64,000 nt of DNA, from assembly GCA_963820495.1 (NCBI GenBank), contig CAWGAF010000001.1, positions 744,001 to 808,000 on the forward strand, read 5' to 3'. Under the pieces are notes generated by a model that was given only the letters and a program-made list of their open reading frames with translations, had not been told where the DNA came from and did no database searches. This DNA is from JBBIPA01 sp963820495. Lineage in GTDB: Bacteria > Chloroflexota > Dehalococcoidia > GIF9 > UBA5629. Every line of letters begins with the position of its first letter. The first letter of the stretch is position 1. The translations under genes were made by a program, and so were the position numbers. Shown piece after piece: positions 32,563 to 40,618 of the stretch.

Positions 32563-34230
32563 CTAAAACCCTTCTCTTTCCCAAAAGCGTGTTAAACCGA
32601 AATCCCCCGCTATGACTCTATAACAGCGGTAACTAGAACTTCGACCGATGCCCTGACCTCCAGGAGCTGCTGAGCTACACATGTAGAGATTCTTAATAGG
32701 CGTGCGGAAGTTTGGGAGCTCAGGAATACCACGAAAGCGCTCTCCCTGTGATAATATATTGTCTCCCAGGGTAAGACATCCCTGTATCATATCGAGGTGA
32801 GTTTCAGCAACCTCTACGGGGGTATTCACGCGTGATGCGATAACATTCTCATCCGTAATATTGGGGGCATACCTTTGCCACTGTGGTACGAGATGCTCCA
32901 GGATGAATCCCTCTCTTAACCGACGCCAATCTCTATACGACAGGTAGCGAACTGGAGCACTAATTTCCTCAAACGTAGTAATATGTTTCCCCTCCGGAGC
33001 ACGGCTATGATCCCAGAGGCTGTCCGTAGTTGCTAAAACAGCAAGCTGGGAAGGAAAACCCATCATCCTTATCTCATGCCAGTATTTATCTTCAAAATAT
33101 CTGAGGTCACGGGGACACCAATAAAGTCGAAACAGGCGGTTTACGTCAGGATTTGATTCAGCTGCCTTATATTGCGGGGGTTCATTTAGTGCCACAGCCC
33201 CCTCTATAATGGCACCGCGGTCATGGATGATGCTATCTACTCGGCGCCTGATTTTTTGTGTTACATATTCATCGCCCAATAAACGGAACAGTAGCTGCGG
33301 GATACCGGTATCGGCAACCACCAATTGCCGGGCCTGGACTACACCACCATTGGCTAGACGAACTCCCTTAGCTACGCCGTTCTCAACGATGATTTTCCCC
33401 ACATCTGAATTGATGAAATACTCAGCGCCCAGTTTCCTACCTGCCGAGACAAGCGCATCTGTTATTGCCCCATTTCCGCCCACAGCAATAGACGGCGGCG
33501 ACCAAGATAATACTACGCCTAATACAGCAATCAAACCATCTAAGCCTGGGACATCATCCAGAGAAGAGGTCAAAGTGGTAAGAGCGCCGCGGCAGAATAA
33601 AATTCTGAGTTCGGGACTTTCAAAAAGATAATGCGCATGTTGCCTCACAGTCATAAACTGCATCCATGTCTCCAGCCCGCTTTCGGGATCAGCGAAAAGT
33701 TTTTCTAGAGGAGAAGGCACACCCCAGGGTGTGGGTAACGAAAAACGTTCGAGTGAAGCTGCTGACGCCCATTTAGTCCTGAATTTTTCGGTAAGACCAA
33801 GATAGGTTTCGGCATCGGTTTTAGAAAAGAAAGCGATTTGCTCATAAGTTTTTTTCACGTTCTCTTCAGAATACTCTCTTCTCCCCGTTTTGGGATCTAC
33901 TAATACCCAAGCAGGGTAACCCACCAGCGAGGTTCCATCATCAAAGACTATACCAGCCCCTGTTTCTGGAATCACGTGATGCAGACCTTCATCATAAAGA
34001 TTAAAATCACGAAAAGCAGGGTGAGCGTAAAAACGAGTCCAGTGAGCACAAAAACTCATGCGAAATCCCGGCGCTGGACCAATCTCAGTTACAGCCCCTC
34101 CACCTAACCGATCTTGCCGCTCGAAGACTCCCACTTTCATACCTGCCTTAGCCAAATAAGCAGCTATGATAGTCCCGTGATGTCCCCCTCCAATAACAAT
34201 CGCGTCGTAATCCGCCATTTCCAATCTCAT
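32563..34230 (-). CDS. FAD-dependent oxidoreductase, phytoene-dehydrogenase-like
   Basis: This 555-residue flavoprotein has an N-terminal dinucleotide site IVIGGGHHGTIIAAYLAKAG with the following acidic residue in VFERQDRLGG. The C-terminal FAD contact MCSSAAPGGQGIGRSSSYRC resembles the GGG...P ending of CrtI/amine-oxidase relatives. It may oxidise or isomerise a C-C bond of a ring or an isoprenoid. Two starts are possible: ATG at 34230 or ATG at 34218 with TTGGAA before it. It lies between the transhydroxylase-like pair and the Mo subunit on the same strand, suggesting one catabolic operon. Confidence 0.83.
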   Translation of the reverse strand: MRLEMADYDAIVIGGGHHGTIIAAYLAKAGMKVGVFERQDRLGGGAVTEIGPAPGFRMSFCAHWTRFYAHPAFRDFNLYDEGLHHVIPETGAGIVFDDGTSLVGYPAWVLVDPKTGRREYSEENVKKTYEQIAFFSKTDAETYLGLTEKFRTKWASAASLERFSLPTPWGVPSPLEKLFADPESGLETWMQFMTVRQHAHYLFESPELRILFCRGALTTLTSSLDDVPGLDGLIAVLGVVLSWSPPSIAVGGNGAITDALVSAGRKLGAEYFINSDVGKIIVENGVAKGVRLANGGVVQARQLVVADTGIPQLLFRLLGDEYVTQKIRRRVDSIIHDRGAIIEGAVALNEPPQYKAAESNPDVNRLFRLYWCPRDLRYFEDKYWHEIRMMGFPSQLAVLATTDSLWDHSRAPEGKHITTFEEISAPVRYLSYRDWRRLREGFILEHLVPQWQRYAPNITDENVIASRVNTPVEVAETHLDMIQGCLTLGDNILSQGERFRGIPELPNFRTPIKNLYMCSSAAPGGQGIGRSSSYRCYRVIAGDFGLTRFWEREGF

Positions 34231-34307
34231 TCAGTAGTTTTATTACTGGTCATAGTCCGTTTCGTAATGTCTTATTAATAACTGACCCAAACCTCGTTTA
34301 CACAAGT

Positions 34308-34385
34308 ACATCCTATGCTACCGATTTGTAAAAAGAGACATTAAGCAGCAAAACCTGCTTATGCCTACCAGTTAGCATAGGATGT
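34308..34385. repeat. Two-level inverted repeat
   Basis: Perfect 13-base arms ACATCCTATGCTA (34308-34320) and TAGCATAGGATGT (34373-34385) enclose an inner hairpin TAAGCAG/CTGCTTA (34342-34361) with loop CAAAAC. It sits between the transhydroxylase small-subunit gene and the FAD oxidoreductase gene. No T run follows on either strand. Confidence 0.65.
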
Positions 34386-34424
34386 TCTAAGATTAAAATT
34401 CCGGTTTAATTCCCTCTGAAAGCC

Positions 34425-35243
34425 TTACGATTTGAAAAGCTTTATGTCCCCTACGTTCACGTCCTTTGTTGCATCAACAGGTCCTAACTTATGGCTGTGA
34501 TACCCTTTTTTCTCTATCAGCACAGAGTATGCTCCTGACTCTAATTCCTTGAACCAGAAATCGCCGTAGCTATCTGTCTTAGTCGTAGACTTCTTACCGC
34601 TTCCCAGGTTCGTCAGTGTTGCCGTCGCCCCTTCAATATTTTCATCTTCCTCAGGGTCATATACCGCCCCAGCAATAAAACTCCTGGGCAGTCCGATATA
34701 GTAAACCCTGGGTTTAACCTTCAGGTCGGGCCTCAGCGGTTCTGCTTTACTTATCAGGTCTTTGAGGTCTTTCTCTTCACCGAAGGTGAAGGCTCCTGTG
34801 GGGCAGGCGTCAGCACATCTTGGCTCCTTCCAGCCTTTGTCCAGCAGATGAGCGCAGAAGGTACACTTTTGCGCAATGTTGAGGTCATCGTTGAAATAGA
34901 TTACCTTATAGGGGCAGGCCTCAACACAGGACTTATGACCCCGGCACTTCTCAGGGTCAATTATCACGATGCCATCATCTCTCTTATATATCGCTTTTTG
35001 CGAGCATGCTTCAATGCACGGCGCCTCATCACAATGCTGGCAGATATCATGGAGATAGCTGATCTTTACCTTGGGAACCGTGCCTCTGACCATGTCAGTA
35101 ACCTTGGTCCAAAATTGGCCAGTGTCCGGTTGTGGCTTGGCATAGGGTGTCCAATCATTTCCCACATGCTCATCCTTGCAGACTACCTGGCAGTTATAAC
35201 AGCCATTACACTTATTAAGATCTATAACCATCACTTTACCCAT
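34425..35243 (-). CDS. Transhydroxylase-like iron-sulfur subunit with C-terminal beta domain
   Basis: This 272-residue protein has a ferredoxin part of the DMSO-reductase beta type with four cysteine groups: CNGCYNCQVVC, CQHCDEAPCIEAC, CRGHKSCVEACP and CTFCAHLL with CADACP. These would bind three or four [4Fe-4S] clusters. From about residue 190 a carboxypeptidase-regulatory/Cna-B-like beta domain follows (AGAVYDPEEDENIEGATATLTN ... GDFWFKELESGAYSVLIEKKGY). The small subunit of pyrogallol-phloroglucinol transhydroxylase has this same ferredoxin plus beta-barrel build and nearly the same length. It starts 2 bases after the stop of the large subunit gene. Confidence 0.88.
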   Translation of the reverse strand: MGKVMVIDLNKCNGCYNCQVVCKDEHVGNDWTPYAKPQPDTGQFWTKVTDMVRGTVPKVKISYLHDICQHCDEAPCIEACSQKAIYKRDDGIVIIDPEKCRGHKSCVEACPYKVIYFNDDLNIAQKCTFCAHLLDKGWKEPRCADACPTGAFTFGEEKDLKDLISKAEPLRPDLKVKPRVYYIGLPRSFIAGAVYDPEEDENIEGATATLTNLGSGKKSTTKTDSYGDFWFKELESGAYSVLIEKKGYHSHKLGPVDATKDVNVGDIKLFKS

Positions 35244-35245
35244 GT

Positions 35246-37840
35246 TTATTTACCCCCCTGAAGAAAAGATTCCACGCTTGGCCCGGCGTCTTTATGGAAT
35301 GGTCTCTTGAACGCTTCGGGATATTTCTCTACCAGTTTTTCCAAATCTTCCTTCTCGACCTCAACTAAGAATCCACTCATCGCCATCCCACAAGCATTTC
35401 TTGAGGTTGGCTTGCGGCAGCATATGGTATCGATGGCACCTCCCCTGTCTATCTCCCCGGGAACGATTGGGTCTAACTTGGCACCATGGTCCATACTCAC
35501 CGCTCCAGGCATCACCCTCTCCGTCACATAGGCACCACCGAGGACGATACCCCTTTCATTGTATATTTTGACCACATCTCCGTTCTGAATGCATCTTTCA
35601 GCGGCATCCAACGGGTTGATCCAGAGAGGCTGGTACTGATAACCATCCATGCCTCTGACTCTGCAGGTTGGGATTTCCCTCAGCCATGTTATATCGTCAT
35701 GCTGAGCATGTACACCCCACCTGGGGTGGTTGGAACACATGAGCAACGGGTACTTTTCCGCTCGTGGTGTCCCCAGTGTCTCCTGATGGGATTCACCGTA
35801 GGGGATCCAATGTGGAACCGGCGGTCTCTCATCATCGTCAGGGAAATGCTCAGCCAAACCGGTAGCGTAGAACTCTATCTTACCAGTCGGCGTAGTCAGA
35901 GGGTTCTTCGCTGGATCTTCATAGAACTTTATCAGCCCTGCAGGGATTTTGGGCCAATCAGGGTTAGTTGGGACAACATAATATCCCTTCTCCTTTATCT
36001 TTTCCCAGCTAATCGCGTCCTGTACACCTGAGGTATCAAAGCCAAGCTTTATCAAGTCTTCAATAGTCTTACCACCAGTGTATTCCTTGAGAACCCCTAA
36101 CCTATCAGCTATCATACAGACTATCTCGTAATCGCTCTTAGACTCGCCTATGGGCTCGATACATTTTTCTTCGGGGAAGACCAGATTGTACTGTCCGCTG
36201 AAGATATCAGAACCGATATCATCTTCCTCAAGCTTGGTGTTTACTGGCAAAATTATATCAGCGAAAAGACATTCGTTTTCCATCCAGGGGTGCTGGGCAA
36301 ATATGAATTCTATCTTTTGATTTTTGAGCGCTTCAATGAACCTGTTGCCATCATTCCAGCAGGTAATCCAGCAAGGTGAATCGGTCCATATCATATGTAT
36401 TTCGGAGCAACCTTCCGCAGGATACGTATACTTTACGAATTGATTTTCCCTGGCTGGCGTCTCTGATTCATTGCCATACCAGGAAACGGGTGGATTGAGG
36501 ATAGCTTCGTGAATAAGGGTCTTGGGAATAAACGAAGGATGGTTCGTGTCCGCAGGATGCCCACCAGTATAAGCCTTCGCCAAACACGGCAGAACCTTGG
36601 GTCTGGGAGGAGATATCTGCTCAGGATTATCAAAAAGCCCCCATTCAATCATCTTTGCCTGATTGACCCCTGGTTTGCCCAATCCCTGCATGGCTAATAG
36701 TAAGACCTGTAGCCTCGCAGGTTCACTGGCATATGGTCCCCTGATTCCAGGACCTCCATTCCCGATTACCACCGTGGTTCTTTTGGATGCCCATTCCCGC
36801 GCCAGCGATTTTATAGTTCTGGCGGGAACGCTGGTTATCGCTTCAGCCCACTTAGGTGTCTTGGGAACTCCATCCTCCTTACCCATAACATATTCCTCAA
36901 ATTTATCAAATCCATAAGTATGCGTCGCTATATATTTCTTATCATATGTTCCTTCTTTAATCCAGACATAAGCTATCGCCAGGTATAGCGCCGCATCCGT
37001 ATTCGGCAATATAGGAATCCACCTATCAGCATGAACTGCAGCAGCATAGTTCAGGTCAGGGGCTATATATATCTGTTTTATACCAAGTTCGGTATACCAG
37101 TAGCTCAACCGGCTGGGAAGCTGTCCCTGCCATCCCCAGGTGGTGGTTTCCTGGTCACAGCCCCAGAATAAGAGGAGTTCGGCATTCTTAGCAATGTCAT
37201 AGAGCAGATTACTCTGGGGCACCTGCTGACCCACCGGCTGCATACCCCATACATGCTTTGCTCCCCAGGTCCAACCTTCCCAGCTATCAGGCTGCCTAAC
37301 TTGTAAGGTGTACCCACCCAGAATTCGGAGGAGTTTTCGGGCACATCCATGAGGGCCGTGCACCACCTTATTTTCTCCGTGCTGGTCGGATTGGTATAGT
37401 ATGGCGGTAGTTCCATACTGTTTCTTTATCCTTAAAATTTCGCTGATAATTATATCCAGAGCCTCATCCCACGAGATTCTAACGAAACGGCTTCTCCCTC
37501 TCTTCTTAATGTTTCTATCACCTTTGGGGTCGAAATCCACTCTCTTTAGTGGGTACCTGATTCTGGCGGGGGAATAAACACGTTTCTTGTAACCCAGGCT
37601 GAACGGAGGTAGCAGAGTCTTCATACTGGGTTCAAAAACCTGCCCACGTGCCTCCATCTTCCAGTGATTAAATTCCTCCGGTTTATACTTCCAGTCATAA
37701 TGTATCGGTCTAATCCTGACTATTTTACCGTCCTTGACATCGACCACTGAGGCATTGGCGCCATTGCCCACACCGCAAAAACTTATGTCTCTTACCAGTG
37801 GTCTTTCTTCCCCTGATCCCTTTTTACCTTTTTCTGCCAT
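35246..37840 (-). CDS. Molybdopterin oxidoreductase, transhydroxylase-like large subunit
   Basis: This 864-residue protein belongs to the DMSO reductase family (bis-molybdopterin guanine dinucleotide). It lacks the N-terminal [4Fe-4S] cysteine motif, keeping only one Cys in FCGVGNGANA. It also has no Tat signal. These points and its length match pyrogallol-phloroglucinol transhydroxylase large subunit (about 875 residues). The segment RQPDSWEGWTWGAKHVWG carries an Asp-Ser pair (185-186) placed like Asp174 and the Mo ligand Ser175 of that enzyme, and SDQHGE supplies a His (154) like His144. That enzyme moves a hydroxyl group between trihydroxybenzenes without net redox change. A related ring substrate is likely here, but not proven. 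Confidence 0.87.
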   Translation of the reverse strand: MAEKGKKGSGEERPLVRDISFCGVGNGANASVVDVKDGKIVRIRPIHYDWKYKPEEFNHWKMEARGQVFEPSMKTLLPPFSLGYKKRVYSPARIRYPLKRVDFDPKGDRNIKKRGRSRFVRISWDEALDIIISEILRIKKQYGTTAILYQSDQHGENKVVHGPHGCARKLLRILGGYTLQVRQPDSWEGWTWGAKHVWGMQPVGQQVPQSNLLYDIAKNAELLLFWGCDQETTTWGWQGQLPSRLSYWYTELGIKQIYIAPDLNYAAAVHADRWIPILPNTDAALYLAIAYVWIKEGTYDKKYIATHTYGFDKFEEYVMGKEDGVPKTPKWAEAITSVPARTIKSLAREWASKRTTVVIGNGGPGIRGPYASEPARLQVLLLAMQGLGKPGVNQAKMIEWGLFDNPEQISPPRPKVLPCLAKAYTGGHPADTNHPSFIPKTLIHEAILNPPVSWYGNESETPARENQFVKYTYPAEGCSEIHMIWTDSPCWITCWNDGNRFIEALKNQKIEFIFAQHPWMENECLFADIILPVNTKLEEDDIGSDIFSGQYNLVFPEEKCIEPIGESKSDYEIVCMIADRLGVLKEYTGGKTIEDLIKLGFDTSGVQDAISWEKIKEKGYYVVPTNPDWPKIPAGLIKFYEDPAKNPLTTPTGKIEFYATGLAEHFPDDDERPPVPHWIPYGESHQETLGTPRAEKYPLLMCSNHPRWGVHAQHDDITWLREIPTCRVRGMDGYQYQPLWINPLDAAERCIQNGDVVKIYNERGIVLGGAYVTERVMPGAVSMDHGAKLDPIVPGEIDRGGAIDTICCRKPTSRNACGMAMSGFLVEVEKEDLEKLVEKYPEAFKRPFHKDAGPSVESFLQGGK

Positions 37841-37972
37841 TGCTTCCTCCTTCGCTTTTAGATTCTAAAATACTTTGAGCGACTTAAAATGTCTCCGGGA
37901 TTTTAAGGGTTGTGCGTTAACGAGAAGTCCAGTATAAAGAGTCAGTCTTTACTTTGTCAATACTGCGTCACG

Positions 37973-38002
37973 TTGACTTTAATACATAATGAATGTTTTA
38001 AT
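37973..38002 (+). promoter_or_regulatory. Candidate sigma-70-type promoter
   Basis: TTGACT at 37973-37978 and TTTAAT at 37997-38002 are separated by 18 bases. Each matches the consensus at five of six positions. It would transcribe the short remnant at 38046 and the Mo subunit gene after it. Confidence 0.5.
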
Positions 38003-38045
38003 TAGAATTGGTTTGCTTCGCTGTTAATTATGAGGTTGAGTAATT

Positions 38046-38177
38046 ATGAAATACCGCGTTGGCATAGATAGTGGTATGTTTACTGACCTCGCTTGCGTCG
38101 ATAAAGAGGGGAAAATAAAAGCGATAAAAGCCTCTTCCACAGCAAAAAATAGTGGAAAGAGAGGACAAACCAAATGA
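38046..38177 (+). pseudogene. N-terminal remnant of hydantoinase A/acetone carboxylase-type gene
   Basis: A 43-codon reading frame encodes MKYRVGIDSGMFTDLACVD and ends GQTK. It matches the start of HyuA/AcxA-type proteins, whose ATPase fold begins xxRVGIDVGGTFTDLV. Here the glycine loop has lost residues (DSGMFTD), and the rest of the roughly 650-residue protein is gone. The stop TGA overlaps the ATG of the Mo subunit gene (ATGA). It may thus still be translated as a leader that couples to the next gene. Confidence 0.7.
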
Positions 38178-40522
38178 ACAGTAACTTTTCAGTAGTAGGT
38201 AGAAGATTACCAGATATCAGTGGGGTGGAGAAAGCTACCGGAACAGCAAAGTTTATCTCGGACATCAGTTTACCTGGTATGCTAACTGGAAAGGTGCTCC
38301 ATAGCCCCTACGCTCATGCCAAGATTGCCAATATTGATATTTCCAAAGCTGAGAAGCTCCACGGCGTTGAGGCTGTAATTACCTCCAAAGATGTGCCCCA
38401 AAAACAATTTACAGGTACACTAATGAACCTTCAGTGCGTAGAGGGTATAGAAGCCTTCGGAGTATACGATCGCCTAGTTTTAGGGAACAAGGTACGTTAT
38501 GTAGGCGACGCTGTGGCAGCAGTGGCTGCCGTGGACGAGATGGCGGCTGAAGAAGCCATTGAGCTCATCAAGGTTACCTATGAACCGTTGCCAGCAGTAT
38601 TCGACGAGCTAGAGGCAATGAAGAAAGATGCACCAAAAATACACGATCGGGTACAGAGGCGGCAAGCTAATGGATTTCCTGGCGAGGAAACTGTCGAAAA
38701 AAACATCGCTGTACATGTCGCTCATAAACCAGTTGGTGACTTAGAGCAAGGTTTCCGTGATGCAGACTACATCATAGAAGAGATTGCACATACCACCCAG
38801 CAAAGACAGGCTCCACTGGAGACATTCCATTGTATTGCCACCTTCGATGCCAGCGGTAAGCTCACTCTTTGGACACAGACACAATTGCCCTATCTCACGC
38901 GGAGGATGATTGCATATATATTTGATATGCCCGAAGGAATGATCAAGGTCAAGAACGAGTATACAGGAGGAGGTTTTGGAACTGGACTTGCCGTGTTAAG
39001 AGAGCCGATATGTATAGTCCTCACTAAAAAGACAGGCAGACCGGTAAAGTTAGTCTACACCAGACTAGAAGATTTTACAGACAGACCGACCCGAGCTTGT
39101 TTCGGTCCCTATACTGTCAAGATGGGAGTGAAGAAGGATGGCACCATAACCGCTATGCAGAGAAAGGTGATTTCAACAGCCGGAGCTCATGCGGAGTGCT
39201 CTGCTCTCTCTGGACTGATAGCTACCTCCGTAGCCAATCCACTGTATCGCCGTAATAGCTACAAGGCAGAGATAGATGCAATATACACCAATAAAGTCCC
39301 CTGTGGTGCCATGCGAGGGTTTGGCAATCCCGAGGAAACATTCATCCGAGAGCAAGTAATGGATGAAGCAGCCCAGAAAATAGGTATGGATCCGCTTGAA
39401 TTCAGATTGAAAAACCTGTGCCAGATTGGCGATCCTGGGACATTTGGCCCCGATTTCCCCCTCACCAGCATTGCCATGGCTGACTGTATCAAAGTGGGCA
39501 CCGAGAAAATAGGCTGGAAAGAAAAACGAGGAAGGAAGCAACAAGGCATACACAGGGAAGGTGTAGGTGTGTCATGTATGGCTCATAACAGCGGTGCCTA
39601 TCCCGCACATGCAGAAATTAGCAATGCAATCGTAAAGTTCAATGAAGACGCCTCAGTAACTTTGACAGTATTTCCAGCCCCTATCGGTACTCTGGCTTTC
39701 GGTACGCTAGCGCAGGTAGCCGCGGAGGTGCTGGGACTTTCCTACGAGGATGTCCATGTGGTCTGGGGCGATACCGATGTCACACCATTTGAAATCGGTT
39801 CCCATGCATCCAGGACGATGTATATTATTGGCAATACTGTGCAAAGAGCCGCCGCCGAGGCAAGGAGAAAGTTGCTGAACCGTGCTGCCAAGAAACTGGG
39901 AGTATCTGCTGAAGAGCTTGATATCAAAAACAAAAAAATATTTGTTAGGTCGAAACCAAAAGTAAGTATTCCAGCAGCGGAGATAACAAAAGAAGCCCTC
40001 TATACTCGCAAAGACGTCGAGCAAATTACAGGCACGTGCTCATTCAGACCGTCAACATCACCCCCACCATATCAGGCAGTATTTACCGAGGTTGAGGTGG
40101 ACACGGAGACTGGGGAGATTAAAATTTTGAAGATGGTGGTAGTAAACGACAGTGGTATAGCCATAAACCCAATGGTGGTTGAAGGTCAGCTTGAGGGAGG
40201 AGCAGCCCAGGGACTGGGATATGCTTTGTGGGAACATCCTGTAATGGATAACAAGACAGGAGAAGTATTAACTACCAATTTTGACACGTATAAAATAGCC
40301 AGTACATTGGATATGCCAGAGATGGAAGTAATCCTCATAGAACAGCCAGAACCAACTGGTCCTTTCGGGGCCAAAGGAGTAGGCGAGCCTGGATGTGTCA
40401 ACCAGGCAGCATCAATAGCCAATGCTATATATGATGCGATTGGGATACGAATTTGGGAGCTTCCCATGACACCAGAAAAAGTGCTCGGAGAATTAAAAAA
40501 ACAGCATTATGTCAACCAGTAA
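38174..40522 (+). CDS. Xanthine dehydrogenase family molybdenum subunit B
   Basis: This 782-residue protein is a second large Mo subunit of the xanthine dehydrogenase/hydroxybenzoyl-CoA reductase family, clearly related to subunit A at 30111-32522. It begins VGRRLPDISGVEKATGTAKFISD. It has the cofactor segments TGGGFGTGL, VPCGAMRGFGNPE and GSHASRTMYIIGN, and the catalytic Glu in GPFGAKGVGEPG. The medium (FAD) and small (2Fe-2S) subunits are again absent from the neighbourhood. It is transcribed away from the transhydroxylase-like genes. A role in hydroxylation or reductive dehydroxylation of an aromatic or N-heterocyclic compound is inferred. A strong terminator follows. Confidence 0.9.
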   Translation: MNSNFSVVGRRLPDISGVEKATGTAKFISDISLPGMLTGKVLHSPYAHAKIANIDISKAEKLHGVEAVITSKDVPQKQFTGTLMNLQCVEGIEAFGVYDRLVLGNKVRYVGDAVAAVAAVDEMAAEEAIELIKVTYEPLPAVFDELEAMKKDAPKIHDRVQRRQANGFPGEETVEKNIAVHVAHKPVGDLEQGFRDADYIIEEIAHTTQQRQAPLETFHCIATFDASGKLTLWTQTQLPYLTRRMIAYIFDMPEGMIKVKNEYTGGGFGTGLAVLREPICIVLTKKTGRPVKLVYTRLEDFTDRPTRACFGPYTVKMGVKKDGTITAMQRKVISTAGAHAECSALSGLIATSVANPLYRRNSYKAEIDAIYTNKVPCGAMRGFGNPEETFIREQVMDEAAQKIGMDPLEFRLKNLCQIGDPGTFGPDFPLTSIAMADCIKVGTEKIGWKEKRGRKQQGIHREGVGVSCMAHNSGAYPAHAEISNAIVKFNEDASVTLTVFPAPIGTLAFGTLAQVAAEVLGLSYEDVHVVWGDTDVTPFEIGSHASRTMYIIGNTVQRAAAEARRKLLNRAAKKLGVSAEELDIKNKKIFVRSKPKVSIPAAEITKEALYTRKDVEQITGTCSFRPSTSPPPYQAVFTEVEVDTETGEIKILKMVVVNDSGIAINPMVVEGQLEGGAAQGLGYALWEHPVMDNKTGEVLTTNFDTYKIASTLDMPEMEVILIEQPEPTGPFGAKGVGEPGCVNQAASIANAIYDAIGIRIWELPMTPEKVLGELKKQHYVNQ

Positions 40523-40554
40523 TTAAACCAAGGAAACTCGCTGCTTTTAAGCAA

Positions 40555-40593
40555 GAAGCCGATATGGTGATTTTCAACCACCATATCGGCTTC
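40555..40593. terminator. Strong bidirectional terminator
   Basis: Arms GAAGCCGATATGGTG and CACCATATCGGCTTC form a 15-bp perfect stem with a 9-base loop, followed by CTTTTG on the plus strand and flanked by A residues on the other side. It separates two convergent genes. Confidence 0.9.
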
Positions 40594-40618
40594 CTTTTGA
40601 CTTTGTAAATCGCCTGAC

